64,000 nucleotides of DNA, taken from assembly GCA_021527695.1 (NCBI GenBank), contig JAKFAO010000001.1, positions 1,116,001 through 1,180,000 of the forward strand. The letters run 5' to 3'. This stretch comes from Naematelia aurantialba. Its lineage: Eukaryota > Basidiomycota > Tremellomycetes > Tremellales > Naemateliaceae. The translations under genes were made by a program, and so were the position numbers. The notes below the pieces were generated by a model, which worked only from the letters and a program-made list of their open reading frames with translations, did not search any database and was not told where the DNA came from. Within the stretch, counting starts at the first letter, position 1. Every line of letters begins with the position of its first letter. This document shows positions 1 to 10,848 of the stretch, one piece after another.

Positions 1-286
1 CCTCGCCCTGCCCAGGTTCGTCTGCCTTGGTGGAGCTGCTCTGCTGGATCTGCTGGGCGGCACGCTGAGGCCGCCGAAGCAGGGCGTTCCGGATCCCTTC
101 TCGCGAGAGAAAGAGGATGCTAGAGCAGACGAGGTCGAACTGGATCGCAGCGGTGCCGAATACGGCCGGCGAGGCGAGGCGCACCAGCGACTGGTTCAGT
201 GCGAATGTGAGGATGCGCGTCAGGAGCTGCAGGAGGATGAGCGTCCGGCCAGTGACGAGGGCGGAGGTGAGAGCGTCGGCGGACAT
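1..286 (-). CDS. RFT1: RFT1-family ER oligosaccharide-lipid translocation protein, N-terminal part
   Basis: The reverse strand from ATG 286-284 stays open to the window edge, giving 95 residues with no stop; the C-terminal bulk lies outside the window. The start reads MSADALTSALVTGRTL, followed by a first hydrophobic helix (LILLQLLTRILTFALNQ), then SPAVFGTAAIQFDLVCSSILFLSREGIRNALLR. This is the typical N-terminus of RFT1, a multi-span ER membrane protein of the MOP/flippase superfamily that acts in dolichol-linked N-glycan assembly; its exact flippase role is debated. The last visible residues (QQIQQSSSTKADEPGQGE) look like the cytosolic loop after helix 2. The gene is divergent to the bestrophin-like gene at 618, with a 331-bp shared upstream region. 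Identification rests on the conserved LSREGxRNALLR-type segment. Confidence 0.8.
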   Translation of the reverse strand, partial: MSADALTSALVTGRTLILLQLLTRILTFALNQSLVRLASPAVFGTAAIQFDLVCSSILFLSREGIRNALLRRPQRAAQQIQQSSSTKADEPGQGE

Positions 287-617
287 GACGCTTCACGCCT
301 GTTCACCTTTACGCTTCACGCCTTTACGCAGCAGCGGTGGATGCAAGGCTGGCCCACGCTGCAGTCTACCGCATCTCAACGAGGACCTCGAGCTCTTGTT
401 CGTCGATAGTCTACGAGCTGTAAGCTGCAGCTGGTGACACGTCTGAACTTTGTGACACGTCGGCCAGAGAGTTGTCATGTCGCCACCCACACTTTCTGTC
501 GTCGCCGCCTATTGTTATTGTTGTTGTTCTATAGTCACCACACACTGCATAGACTGTCGCTGGACAGGTGCCCTGCCATCCCTCAGCGTCGCTGTTATCC
601 GACCCCGAGTCGTAACG
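287..617. other. divergent intergenic region between RFT1 and the bestrophin-like gene
   Basis: 331 bp separate the two start codons and probably hold both promoters. There is a TTATTG/TTGTTG-rich stretch at about 511-528. I see no convincing gene or RNA here. Confidence 0.4.
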
Positions 618-2902
618 ATGCCACAGCGCGGCCGACGCGCACCTAGACGCGCTCCTGCCCAGCCTGGTCCCTTGTCCACTCGGCTTGCGCTGGTCACATA
701 TGCCTTGTGAGTGTCTCATTCCCGAGCGAGCTTCCATCGCCTGGATCTGCATTCTCTGTACAGAATTCTGCGACAAGCCCTTTGCGTTCATGTTTGGCGC
801 TCGATGCTTGGCGCTTTGATGCCTTGAACTTCTGTGAACTCGTCGAGGTCGCAGACTGACGAGCTCGGTCTAGGTCACGCCTTCCACCTCGCCAGCTCCC
901 TGCCTTGGCCAGCTACGCCTATGTCATCTCCACAGCCGCCGAGAGAGGCTGGATCGACCGTGCGGCGTGGGGAAAAGCTGGCGGCAGCGTCGTAGCCGTG
1001 CTCAGCATGGGTGAGTCCTCGAGACTGAGTCACTATCGTGTCTATCCTGAAGACTTTGTGTCTTGACGTCCAGACCGGATTCATCATGTCTATAACGAAT
1101 ACTATCTTACTAGTGTTTGGAAGGAATAGCATGTTGCCGATCCGTAACGAGGCGCTGATAGCAGCCTAGTGACCGGATTACTCCTCAGTTACCGCTTCTC
1201 GTCGGCGATATCAAAGTGGGACGAAGGGAAGATGGTGTGGGTCGAAGTGCGCACTGGAATCCGGGACGGAATCCGTATGGTATGTCGCCTCTTCAGGCCT
1301 CCCCTGCTCGCAATCCTGACAGATATCTAACGCGCTGCAGCTATCCATCCCACCTGCACAAAGGTCGTCGCCGTCTCCATCCAGTCCGTCTTCGACGGTC
1401 GATCTGGGAGACGAGGATACAGGGACGTCAAGCGACTCGACGCCCGCGAACGGCAAGGGCAAGGGGAAGAGCGTGGGCAAGGGCAAGGGCAAGGGCAAGG
1501 GGAAGAGCGTGGGCGTGGGCGATGGGGAGCGTGACTCGGTCAGCGAGCGTATAGACGAGCTCTCTGGGTTGTTGGTGGGCTTTGCCATCGCTCTCCAGTG
1601 AGCCTGGGAACGCCGAATCGTGGGCACGGAAATGCTGACAGTACCGAGACATCATTTGCATGGGACGCGTGCGCTTCCGCAGGCTCCGCTGTCGGATCTT
1701 CTCCCGCCGCCGTTCCTGTCGTCGCTCAAGCGCACAGAAGCGCGCGTCCGTTTCGCCGACACGCACGCCGGGCCGTCGTCAGACTCGTCCGATCCCAGTG
1801 GCTCCAGCAGCGTCGACTCGTCGCAGCTGGCGCAGTCGCCCTCATCCTCGTCCAACGCGCGGCCAGGTGTCCGCCGGCGGAGTACAGGCCCGGCGACGAC
1901 GGACGAGCGGGACCAGCCGAGCTCGGCGGACGAGTGGGAGCTGTCGACTCTGCGCGACAGAGCCGAGGAGGCGGTGGCCATGCTGGCCGATGCGGTGTCC
2001 GGGACGGCCGATGCCGGCGCCGACGCGGAACTGCGACAACAGCTCTCCCAGCTCAATGTGCCTGCGCTGCTCGAGCCCCCGTCGGCGCCGTCGCGACCGC
2101 GCTCCAAGTCGAATCTGCACACGCCGTTCCCTAGCAACCTCCCCCTCGCGCTGCTGAAGCTCATGGAGGCGTACGTGGTGGGCCTGGCAGAGGTGCCGCC
2201 CGATCGCGGAGGCTGGACCGACGCGAAGCGAGAGCGCGGGCTGGGGATCATCAAGAGCCTGTCTCAGCGCCTGGGGCACGCCGAGCGCCTTCGAGCAAGT
2301 ACGTCACGGGACTGTCCCGGCGCAGAAAGCCAGGCTGATGCAGCCAGATCCACCGCCGCTGCCCTTGACGCTGCATCTCTCACACCTGCTCATCATCTAT
2401 CTCGGCGCACTCCCGCTCTCGCTTCTCTGTGTGGTGTCGGGCTGGACACTGATCCTCATCACGAGCATAGCTGGCTGGTGTCTGCTAGGTCTCGAGGCGC
2501 TGGTCAGCGAGGTCGGCGGCGTGTTTGGCGGTTCAGGTGGGTTCTACAGCTACAGCTACGCCTACACCTACACCTACACCTACTCTACTCCTATTCTTAC
2601 TCCTACTCTACTCCTATTCTTACTCCTACTCTACTCCTACACCTACACCTAGACTTCGCTATAGTCTCCTCCGCCAACTCACGTCGACAGCGCTGACCGC
2701 TGACGCGTTTGCAGAAAACCACCAGCCATTACCGAGACTCACAAACGACATCCTGCAAGAGTGCCTGGAGACATCGCCCGCGTTTGCGAGGTACTACCGC
2801 CGCCGCATGGTCAGCCGCCTCGGCGAGGGGGACGACGAGGTCCTGGAGCTCGATCGCAAGTGCGCGAGAAGGGGCGACGAGTGGCTGCCTAGTTTCTCAT
2901 AG
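618..2902 (+). CDS. bestrophin / UPF0187-family anion channel-like membrane protein
   Basis: Model: join(618..706, 874..1010, 1170..1279, 1341..1597, 1649..2298, 2348..2530, 2715..2902), 537 residues, all phases closing. The fold is that of the fungal/bacterial UPF0187 branch of bestrophins, which are membrane anion channels. Helix 1 is near residues 38-55. The signature TGLLLSYRFSSAISKWDEGKMVW (about 76-98) matches the family's LxxRxxxSYxRWxEGR motif. The two C-terminal helices (PLTLHLSHLLIIYLGALPLSLLC, then LILITSIAGWCLLGLEAL) lie in exon 6, followed by the VFG...PLPRLTNDI tail. Exon 4 carries an inserted Lys/Gly repeat (GKGKGKSVGKGKGKGKGKSV) and exon 5 a long Ser-rich segment, so the central cytosolic part is larger than usual. 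Exon 6 could instead end at 2536. The last intron (2531-2714) holds a TAC/TCC microsatellite. The first and second introns are long for this window (about 160 nt). Confidence 0.75.
1435..1530 (+). repeat. coding GGCAAG/GTGGGC microsatellite in the bestrophin-like gene
   Basis: Imperfect 6-bp units of the GGCAAG and GGGAAG type, punctuated by AGCGTG, encode Gly-Lys dipeptides in the third-fourth exon region of the channel gene. The repeat stays in frame and gives a strongly basic loop. Confidence 0.7.
2540..2652 (+). repeat. pyrimidine-rich TAC/TCC microsatellite inside an intron
   Basis: Runs of TACACC, TACTCC and TCTACTCCTATTCT units fill most of the intron before the last exon of the bestrophin-like gene. 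They give long spurious Thr/Tyr/Leu reading frames that should not be taken as coding. Confidence 0.75.
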
Positions 2903-3175
2903 CGGTCTAGTTCTCATACTAGTAGCAGGCTGCTTCGAGTCGCTGGCTTCTACTGACTACGCTGGTCTAGAGTGACTGCGCTTGTTGTAGAGCGAGGATC
3001 TTGGTAGCGGGTATAATGCATTAACACCTCCGTACTTCCTGGGCGAAGCCGGGAATCTCACTGATCATCCACTACATGTACGGTACAGACAATCTCCGGA
3101 TAATCGAGACGGCTCCGACTCGCCAACGGAGGAGACGGAGCGTCCGGACGCATCTCCAACGGCTTGCACCAACTA

Positions 3176-6142
3176 TCACACCTCCAGCCGGCGGTGTTCG
3201 GTCCGCTCCGCGCCTCTCCTGAGCTTGCTAGATCCCAGGTCGTCCGTGTCCTACACGATCGTCAACCCTCGTCCGTAATTGTCAGTGACGTGCGAGGGAA
3301 GTCGCATGGGATAAGTGGCTGGCGAGTGGCAGTGGCAAGTGGCAAGGGGTAAGTGGAGTGGCAAGTGGCAAGTGGTAGTGGGATGAGAGACCAGAACTCA
3401 CGGCTTTGCGTTTTCTGTCCACGGGCAAGTTTCCCCCCTCCATCTGTACCCAGCCCCCGCCAGCCATCTTGACCCACCCACCATCCTTCTCCTTGGTTGG
3501 TCCAGCCAACCCTGGCCCCTGTACCCAGCCCCCGCCAGCCCGCTTCACCCACCCCGCACCATCCTCGGTCGACTCAGCCAACGTCCCTTGTCCCCTTCCG
3601 AGTACGTGAATCCCTCCTCCTGCTCGGGACACCTCCATCTGCCACCGCGAAATACGAGCAAGTGAAGCGCGCGACAGACGTGGTATCGGCGCCGCGCCGG
3701 AAATCGCCATGCGAATCTCGACGATCCTTCTTGCGAGATGACGGTTATCCGGGACGAGACCAGCTGCCGTGCTATAGTGCTCCAAGGCCACGTGCAGGTT
3801 GTTTCTAGTTGGTATGAGTCAATAAGACCACAGAGCGAGAGACGGGGAGAGACGGAGAGACAACGAGAGAGAGAAAGAGAGAGACAAAGAGAGAGACAAA
3901 GAGAGAAAAGCAAGAAAGAACGAAAGGAAAGCACGAAGGAAGTAAAGAGGAACGCCGACGTACTCTGCGTGATACCACCTTGCGATATCAATGAGGACTC
4001 TGGCGGATATAGTATTCTGCTCATCCGCCTCGTCACGGTTCATCTCCGCAAGCCGGGGTGTGGGATCCGGCGAGGGGCCTTCCGCTGGCGTCGGCTGTTC
4101 TTGCGGCATGCTAGGTAACGCTTCCTTGGAGGTGACACCGGTATCAACGCTGCCAAGCTGCGCGGCCGTCTTCTCCCATCTGGCGTCGAACAGCTTGTTC
4201 ACCTACGCGATGAGCTTATGCCCACAAGTGCAACCTGGACTAACCATATCAGCCCGCTGGTTCTCGTCAACAGCCGCAGCTGCTCCTTGATCGTGTGTGG
4301 GATTCGGTCCGGCTTCGCCCTTGGGGGAGGAGACTGCTTTTTCATCCATCTGCAGCAATTGGCGCGGTACAGGCTTGCCCAATGACTGGCGTGGTGCCTT
4401 GCCCAACGACTTGCGTCCTGTCTTACCAAAGGATTCACGCGGAGGTTCTGAGGCCGGCAGCAGATTCGTCCGATCTCCTAGCACAGAAGAGTATCCTCTC
4501 GCCTCAGCCAACCCGCTCGGAGGGTCCCGAAACACTCCCAGTGAGGTTCGGCCAGAAGAGTACGCGCCCAACGAGTTTCGACCGGAGGGTGCTTGGCTTA
4601 GGTTTGATGATCGACGCGAGTTTCCCGAGCCCAGCTTGATGCTCCGAGCCCGTTCTGCAAAGCTGTCGGTTTCGTCGTGTCAGTACTACGACTCAGTGGC
4701 AAACTGAGCAACTTTAAATCACCGAAGTGTATTGAGGTTGTCCTTAAGAAACTGTCTTCCCGGTGCAAGACAGCACAGCAAGAGGCCGGCAGATCCACCA
4801 CTGAGCACATCTAGCACGATATAGTGTCAGAGAATGTGCTGTAGCAAATCTGTCGTGGCATACCTTGTAACATGCGGGTGAGCTTTGAGTCGCGGTACGG
4901 CACCCGCGAAGCATGCGTGTTGATGGCATGCACGACGTTGCCAAGTGTGGTCAGAGAGGTATTGATAGCTGAGCTCTGCTATCATTAGCGTCGCTCTCGG
5001 CAGCTTTGCCTATAGTCCTGTCTCGAGGCATAGTCACGTACTTCTCGGATCCGCTCGGGGTCCTTGCCTGCATCCTTGTTGCTCTCTGAACCCGCGAGGT
5101 CGATAAGCTGTCCTATATCAGCCACTCCTTGCCACGAGACTTGACAGCCCATTTTCACTCACAGTCATCTTGCCGCACGTGGCTGGTTCATGGGAGATGC
5201 CCCTCGAGTGGACGTAGAACGTCAGAATTGCATGTGAGCGCGACGAGCTGCTATTGAGTCGCGTCGAAGCGGTTTTGCGTATCTTGCTCGCCATCCTAAT
5301 AGATAAGCTGCCGGATCTGAACAGCTGCACTCGTATCGGCCTTACGAGTAGATTGTGAGAAATTCCTCTAGAGAGGCCAGTGAAACCATAACGCGATCCG
5401 CGACGACCACATCGCCATTCTGGTCGGTCCTCAGATCGAGCCTCTTCATCTGTATGTCTCGTCAGCGAGACTCTGAGGATTGGTGGGTAACAAACCCCAT
5501 GGGAGCGGTCGGCGAGGAGATCGTATACCTCGTCCTTGAGGATTTCGACATAAGAGCAAGAGACGTGCATCGCCATGTGCGGGCTGTTCGCTTTGCACTG
5601 GAAGATGGCCTCTGCCGTGCTCGAGATCAGACCAGGCTCGTCTACGGTCCCTTGCATCGTCTGTGTTGTTTAGTATCTGCGCAAATGCGGCAGAGCGGAC
5701 GATAGGGTACTTACATGGGTCTTGCCGGAGCCAGTCACACCGTATGCGAATATCGTAGCATTCTGGACTTTAGCTCTCCAGTTGCCCGGCACTGCCTCAC
5801 CTTGCCGTCGAAGACAGCTTCGAGCCTACATTGGCGCCTTATCAGTGCTGTGTCTCCTGCCGTAGCAGGGGTTCCATACTCACAACGGCCGGACTGCACT
5901 CATGATGTCCCCTTGTGAGGCCGCCTGGTCAAAACACCCATCGACCCTGTCTCGTAAACCCGATACTCCCCGCACACTGCGCAGATCACCTACGAGAAAC
6001 AATCCATGCCTTGTATCCTTCTGGGATTGGCTACCTGCACCTCGCAGCCCACCATGACTACCTCGTCTGGGTCTGTGCGGCCGTCAGCCGGCTGGGCAGG
6101 ACGCAGCCGGGCATAGACTTGGATATGTCGTTGGGGCGTCAT
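3176..6142 (-). CDS. kinesin motor protein, KIF22/kinesin-10-like
   Basis: Model: complement(join(3176..3250, 3402..3804, 3979..4202, 4245..4662, 4723..4810, 4864..4975, 5042..5107, 5163..5295, 5346..5449, 5496..5660, 5715..5762, 5801..5825, 5884..5950, 6001..6142)), 689 residues, phases close. The motor domain is N-terminal: IQVYARLRP near residue 7, P-loop GVTGSGKTH at 86-94, switch I NSSSSRSH at 198-205, switch [10 protein letters not shown] at 229-236, then [15 protein letters not shown] and [14 protein letters not shown]. The divergent beta-strand after the start ([10 protein letters not shown]) resembles KIF22/Kid, a chromosome-arm kinesin. After the motor comes a Ser/Arg/Lys-rich tail with SLGKxxRxSLGK repeats, then [26 protein letters not shown], a helix seen in fungal relatives. 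Near the C-terminus a GWVxxAGGGWVQ segment occurs twice in tandem. The stretch 3402-3632 might be partly intronic, so the tail is less certain than the motor. Confidence 0.85.
3837..3908 (-). repeat. purine-rich (AG/GAGA) tract in a kinesin intron
   Basis: GAGA and GACA units on the plus strand (CT-rich in the gene's sense) lie inside the 174-nt intron 3805-3978. Read in frame they give misleading Leu-Ser repeats. Confidence 0.7.
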
Positions 6143-6473
6143 GGTCTTGGTGGTACACCACTGTCGTAAGTCGTACCGTCCCTGGTTCAGCGAGATTGTC
6201 AGTACCACGGTTGAACCCAACTGCCTGTGAGTAAGTGTTGAACAGCGTCAAACATGATCCCTGCATGTTGTGTGAGTGTATATAGTTGTAGAGCATCGTT
6301 CAACAAGGGATCAGACATCACCAAAGTGGCTTAACTGGGAGGGTCGAACAATAAAACCTGAAAATCAGGCGCGTGTTGCTTCGCCACCCTGTTGAGGGAG
6401 TTACAACAACAACAAATTCGTCCACTGCTCTGTCTTTGCCCGTCTTGCAGCATTCGTACATCGTGAGAACAGC
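6143..6473. other. divergent intergenic region (kinesin / coiled-coil gene)
   Basis: 331 bp between the two start codons. It holds an A-box-like word near 6332 and a hairpin CCTGA...TCAGG at 6358-6370, but no complete tRNA fold. It probably holds both promoters. Confidence 0.4.
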
Positions 6474-8198
6474 ATGACGGCTCTAGCAGCGTCGACGACG
6501 ATACATTCGTCCGCTTCCACACTACATCAATCATTAGATCAGTGCGTCTCTCCGGCCCGCCCCGTGTCCACAAGAGTACCAAGGGACCTTGTTGTCAAGA
6601 CGAGCCAGAGGTGCAGACAAGCTAACGCTACATAGGCTCATGTCTGCTGCTCAGCAGCCGCTCAATCTTCTTCAACACCGGGAGCAGTTCCAAGAGCGCG
6701 CGCTGCGAGATGTCACCACCAACAGCAATGATAGCGCCATGATGCTCGACCCGAACAATCCCGTGCTGGTCCGCGAGGAGATGGCGGCGCAGAAGGTCGG
6801 GTCGGAACACAGCACGAGGGCCAATGGCTAATCTCCTGTGCAGGAGTACTTTCGTCGCCTCAAGTTTAATTATCTAGAACAAGAGGCGAAACGCAAGTTC
6901 CTCGTATCGATCACAGGAGACGAACCGCAGGGTGTACAGCCAGGCGAGAACGAGGAGCGCGGTCAGTCTTTCTTTCATTCTTTCACTCCTTCACTCTTTC
7001 GCTCGTTCACTCTCTCGTCTGAAACTCTATGCCCATCATGCATCCTCACCTACCAGAGCCTGAAATGATAGAGCGGTGTTAGCTGACGTTTCGTAGAGAA
7101 GATCAACCGGGAGAAGAAAGCGCAACTGAAAGCAGCCAAGTCTGAGCTCGACGAAATGCGATCCGAGGCCATAGCCCTCGCCTCGGCCAACGCTACTAGT
7201 CAGCTACGGTTTCCTAGTCGTGGAATGAGCTGACAAAATCAGGACACGCAGTGCTGGCGGTAGAGCTGGCAGAGGCACAGGCGATTCAAAAGCAGGTCCG
7301 CGATATGGAACTGGAGCTCGCGAGGATCAAAGCAACCCACCCGCCAGAAGACGTCCGTCCTCCCATTCCTCTTTGTTTCTCACAGTCCTCCTTCCTCTTA
7401 GGATCTGAAAAGTCGCTGACGATCCTGGTAGCGCATGACCACGGCGCGGGCATACGATATCCTCGACGCACAGACCGAGGAGATGCAAAAGCTCACCGAG
7501 GCAATCAGCACAACGGCGAGCAACGCCGACACCGCGCGGGAAGAGGTTGCGCGGGGACTGAAGGAGGTGCGTCTGGCTCGCGTCGTGGGCGCTTCAGCTG
7601 GATCGTACGCTGACAAATGTGGCCAGGTCAAGAGGCTGGAGCGAGAACGTGAGAGAGAGGAAGCGCGTGCGCGCGAGGTGCGAGAAGGAAGAGAGGCAGG
7701 AGATACCCGAGTGGACGAACTTTGTCAATGGTGCGTGTTGAGATATCCTGCTTCCCGCCTGCTCTCTCTTGACATTTGGGTTCTGTGAGGCGGGAGCTAA
7801 GTGGCACAGGCTGAGCAGCTCGATGGCGCTGTACCGAGGTCTAATGGGGATCAAAGCGGTCAAAGCTCTGTCCGACAACATGCTGCATATCACGTACGAG
7901 GTCCCGTCGAAGAAGGATGTGACGCTGCAGTTGGAGTTTGAACCCTCGACGAAACGGTTCGCAGATGCGCGGGTGAGTCTGCATCCAATCCAGACCGGGG
8001 TGGTAGTGGCAGTGGCAGCGGCAGTGGCAGGTGGCAGTGGCAACGGCAGGGGAAGCTCAAAGGGACGGGCCAGCTGATGAACCCCAGTTGATCGGGTCGG
8101 ACCTGGACATCATCGAAGCAGCAGGTATCGCCCAGGCGAGCGGGGACGTGCCGGGCCTGATTGCCGACGTGCTGGTGCGATTGCGGCCTATGGCGTAG
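6474..8198 (+). CDS. coiled-coil protein, probable kinetochore Sos7/Kre28-like
   Basis: Model: join(6474..6541, 6636..6795, 6844..6961, 7097..7198, 7243..7352, 7432..7566, 7627..7730, 7810..7972, 8088..8198), 356 residues, phases close. The N-terminal half has LNLLQHREQFQERALRD, then EYFRRLKFNYLEQEAKRKFLVSITGDEP. This arrangement resembles the N-terminal coiled-coil of Sos7, the partner of Spc105/KNL1 in the outer kinetochore, and that assignment is inference from pattern memory. Residues about 115-235 are a long heptad-rich helix full of Lys/Glu/Arg. A compact C-terminal domain follows (YRGLMGIKAVKALSDNMLHITYEVPSKKDVTLQLEFEP...LIGSDLDIIEAA), which looks like the RWD-type fold common to kinetochore proteins. 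The RWD-like ending supports a kinetochore role over a generic structural protein. The intron 7973-8087 contains GGCAGT repeats. Confidence 0.55.
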
Positions 8199-8896
8199 CG
8201 TGGTTGAGGCGAGGTGGGCTTGAGTGATGGCGGCCTTGTTGGCGACGATTCGCGTCGCGGCTTGGGCTCGATCCATACTCTTGTTGCCGTGGATGTGCGT
8301 GGAGGTTCTGGGGCAGTTTGTGGTCATTGTGTCACCAAGTGGAAGTGGACAAGCTGGGAAGCTGGTGGCCAGGGTGGTGGATTGCGGACACACGGTGGAG
8401 AGCATCGATGTACGGGGGTAGACGATCTTGAGAAGTATGTACATGTACGGCTAGGAATTTAGTGGGGGCAGACTCGCGCCGAGCGTGATGGCGGTGACAA
8501 CGTCGAGATGAGCCACTGCGTTGTGCGTTGTGGATTCGGACGATCTCTTGTGTAACAGTCCGTTGTGGAATAATGAATGACATCTCGTCCGTCCCCCCGG
8601 CTGGCGGGGAAGACGGTGAAGGTAGGTATAACACGATTATATAAAACGATACAGTACACCCAAAGTGAGAGGAGCCGACGGAGCTGTTGAGCTCGTCTGG
8701 GCCTCGATTGTCCGCGAATGCAGTATTGGTACAGATGATGTCCATTTTCCTCTCCGTCCGCCTGTCTTGTCCACTGACACTGTCTGCTGTCTGCTACCGT
8801 CCCATGCTTCCACGAGCTCTGTCGTGGGCATGCTTCGACAAGCACTTGGGCGCATGCTTCCACGCGCTCTTCCGTGCACGACGTCGGTCCGTCGCA
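8199..8896. other. convergent intergenic region
   Basis: 698 bp between the ends of the coiled-coil gene and the expansin-like gene. No reading frame shows family features, and I see no strong terminator hairpin. It presumably holds both 3' UTRs. Confidence 0.4.
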
Positions 8897-9784
8897 CTAC
8901 GAACCCCCGGCGCCGACGACGACAATGTGGCCGATGTACGCGACGGCCTGGTTGAGGAGCACGAGGTTGCCGAGGGCTGCGTCGTCCGCGCTGTCCGTGG
9001 CGCTTGGGTCGGCGGCGGAGTCGGTGGCGGTGGCGTTGGCGTTGGCGCTCCCGACCGTGGTGGCGACGATGATGTCTGGGAAGGCGGTGGACGCCGTGGC
9101 GGTCGATGCTGTGCTCGAAGCGGCGGTGCTCGCGACGGCGAGGGACGTGGTCGCGGCCGACGTGGTGGTGCTGGACGTGGACGGGGGAGTCCACGTCGAC
9201 GTGGGTGTGGTCGACGTGGGCGCGACGTAGGTCGACGTCGGTGGAGTGTAGGTCGACGTCGTCGGGGTGTAGGTCGACGTGGGCGGGGTATAGGTCGACG
9301 TGGGCGTGGGGGTCGGCGTGGGCGTGGGCGTGGGCGTGGTCGAGGTGGTGGTAGGCTGCTGGGTGGTGGTGCCGGCGTCCTCGTCGTTGTACCACCACGT
9401 CATCTGGAACTCGCCCAGGTCCTCGCTCGCAAAGTGGTCAAAGAGGCCGCGGGAGAGGTCGAGGTCGCCGTACGAGCACGTGGGGCACTCGTCCTGGATC
9501 GCCGCGACCGCCGTCTTGCCGTTGTAGCTGATGGTGATGCTGCGCCCGCAGTTGGGCCCCGGGTACCCGCTGCCGTACTGCGCCGTGTTCTGCGCGACGA
9601 TGTAGTCGGACGCGACGTTGGTGTTCCCGCACGCGCCGAGGCCGACGTCGTAGAACGTCGCCCGGCCGGAAAAGCTGCGTTTCTGCAGCGCCGTGCGGAC
9701 CCGCGAGCGGCGCTCGGGCGTCTTGTCGCCGCGGCCCAGGGCAGCCGGCAGCGCCAGCAGGGGGAGCAGCGCAGAGAGCAGCAT
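8897..9784 (-). CDS. secreted expansin-like (RlpA-type double-psi beta-barrel) protein with Thr/Pro stalk
   Basis: This is a single exon of 295 residues. Residues 1-17 (MLLSALLPLLALPAALG) form a signal peptide, followed by a basic KTPERRSR segment that may be a Kex2-type processing site. Residues about 37-130 are a double-psi beta-barrel: SGRATFYDVGLGACG, SDYIVAQNTAQYG, NCGRSITISYNGKTAVAAIQDECPTCSYGDLDLSRGLFDHFAS, with four Cys and the QDECPxC motif of fungal expansin-like/loosenin proteins. Such proteins bind and loosen wall polysaccharides without hydrolysis. Residues 140-260 are Thr/Ser/Pro repeats (STYTPPT and TPTPTP units), likely an O-mannosylated stalk. The end (LVLLNQAVAYIGHIVVVGAGGS) is hydrophobic, which is compatible with a GPI signal, although the usual short small-residue site is not clear. 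The function on host, substrate or own wall cannot be read from sequence. Confidence 0.85.
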   Translation of the reverse strand: MLLSALLPLLALPAALGRGDKTPERRSRVRTALQKRSFSGRATFYDVGLGACGNTNVASDYIVAQNTAQYGSGYPGPNCGRSITISYNGKTAVAAIQDECPTCSYGDLDLSRGLFDHFASEDLGEFQMTWWYNDEDAGTTTQQPTTTSTTPTPTPTPTPTPTSTYTPPTSTYTPTTSTYTPPTSTYVAPTSTTPTSTWTPPSTSSTTTSAATTSLAVASTAASSTASTATASTAFPDIIVATTVGSANANATATDSAADPSATDSADDAALGNLVLLNQAVAYIGHIVVVGAGGS

Positions 9785-10751
9785 GTCTATGGAGCTGGGT
9801 CTGGGTGGTGTTCAGACGGGGGGGTGTGTAGTGCTGGTAGCAGTGTGTAATTTGCGCTTTGCTGTAGCAGTGTGCGGTTTGCGCTTCGCTGTAGCAATGG
9901 TGCTTGGCGGTGGTGGTGGTGTTATCGACCGTAGCGAATGTGTCAGTCGTCGGTCGTCGGTCGCGAGTCAAGACGTTACGCAAGGGCACTGGCAGGTCAG
10001 TGATCTACCAAAGGACGTCAGCGACCGTCGACACAAGAAGGACCGGCGACTCACCGTCAAGGGAGGGTACTTGCTCTTGGCGTGGTGTGGCGGGTGCGGG
10101 TGAGCGTGAGCCTGTGGGTCTGAATGAGCGTGGGTTATCGACGAGCTTGCAGCGTCGGTATCGCTGTGGTGGGAGAGGCGCCGGTGTGGTGAAGAGGCGC
10201 CAGTGTGGGGCAGGTGTGCTGCTAGTCGACCAAGGGGTCCAGTCGTACAGCGGACGAGGCTTGTTGTTGCCTTGTTTCGTTTTGCAGCTGTTGTCGTCGT
10301 CGCGGTAAAGAACGTCGATGCCGTGCAGGCGTTGAACAGACAGACAGACAGTGCAGTGTGACACTGGCTATATCGTGTGCTGTCGTCTCTCGTCTCTCGT
10401 CTCTCGTCGTCTCGTGCTCGTCTCCTGGGGTCGTCGTCAAATTCTCATCGATTAAAAAAAAAAAGAGGTAGTCCCCTCGATTAAGCAGCTCCGACGAGGC
10501 ACTGGACTGGCCGCCTGGCGTTTCAGGTGGCTTGCCGGTTTCTAGGGAAGAACAAATTCGGGGGGTCCGTTCCAGCGGTCCAGCTCACGTGGGGTTTCTC
10601 CTTCGGGCGAGCGGTCTGGGCCATCCTGCGTGTCCGGGATGGAAAGGGGTGGGGGTCAGGGCGGTGTTCCGGCTAGAAGCTCGGAAGCAACGGCGTGGGA
10701 GGAGAACCGGGTTGGGGGGTCGGGTAGAACAAGGGCGTTCGGATTCGGAAC

Positions 10752-10848
10752 AGGGGAGGGGGGAGAGGGGGGGGGGGGGAGGGGGGAGGGGAGGGGAGGG
10801 GGAGGGGGGGGGGGGAGAGGGGGGGGGGGAGGGGGGGGGGGGGGGGGA
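10752..10848 (+). repeat. near-pure G tract (GGGGA-type), strong G-quadruplex candidate
   Basis: About 97 bases are almost only G on the plus strand, interrupted by single A residues every 4-12 bases. Many G3-G4 runs with 1-nt spacers make intramolecular quadruplexes plausible. Exact lengths of such homopolymers are often uncertain in assemblies. Confidence 0.85.

Noticed and set aside
2525..2696. long Thr/Tyr/Leu-rich open frames
   Set aside because: They are produced by a microsatellite in an intron.
6327..6420. tRNA-like segment with an A-box-like word and a CCTGA...TCAGG hairpin
   Set aside because: No acceptor stem or T-arm pairing could be formed on either strand, and the anticodon stem does not close with a 7-nt loop.
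8687..9850. 387-residue plus-strand frame rich in Gly/Arg/Val
   Set aside because: It is the antisense shadow of the expansin-like gene and its Thr/Pro repeat.
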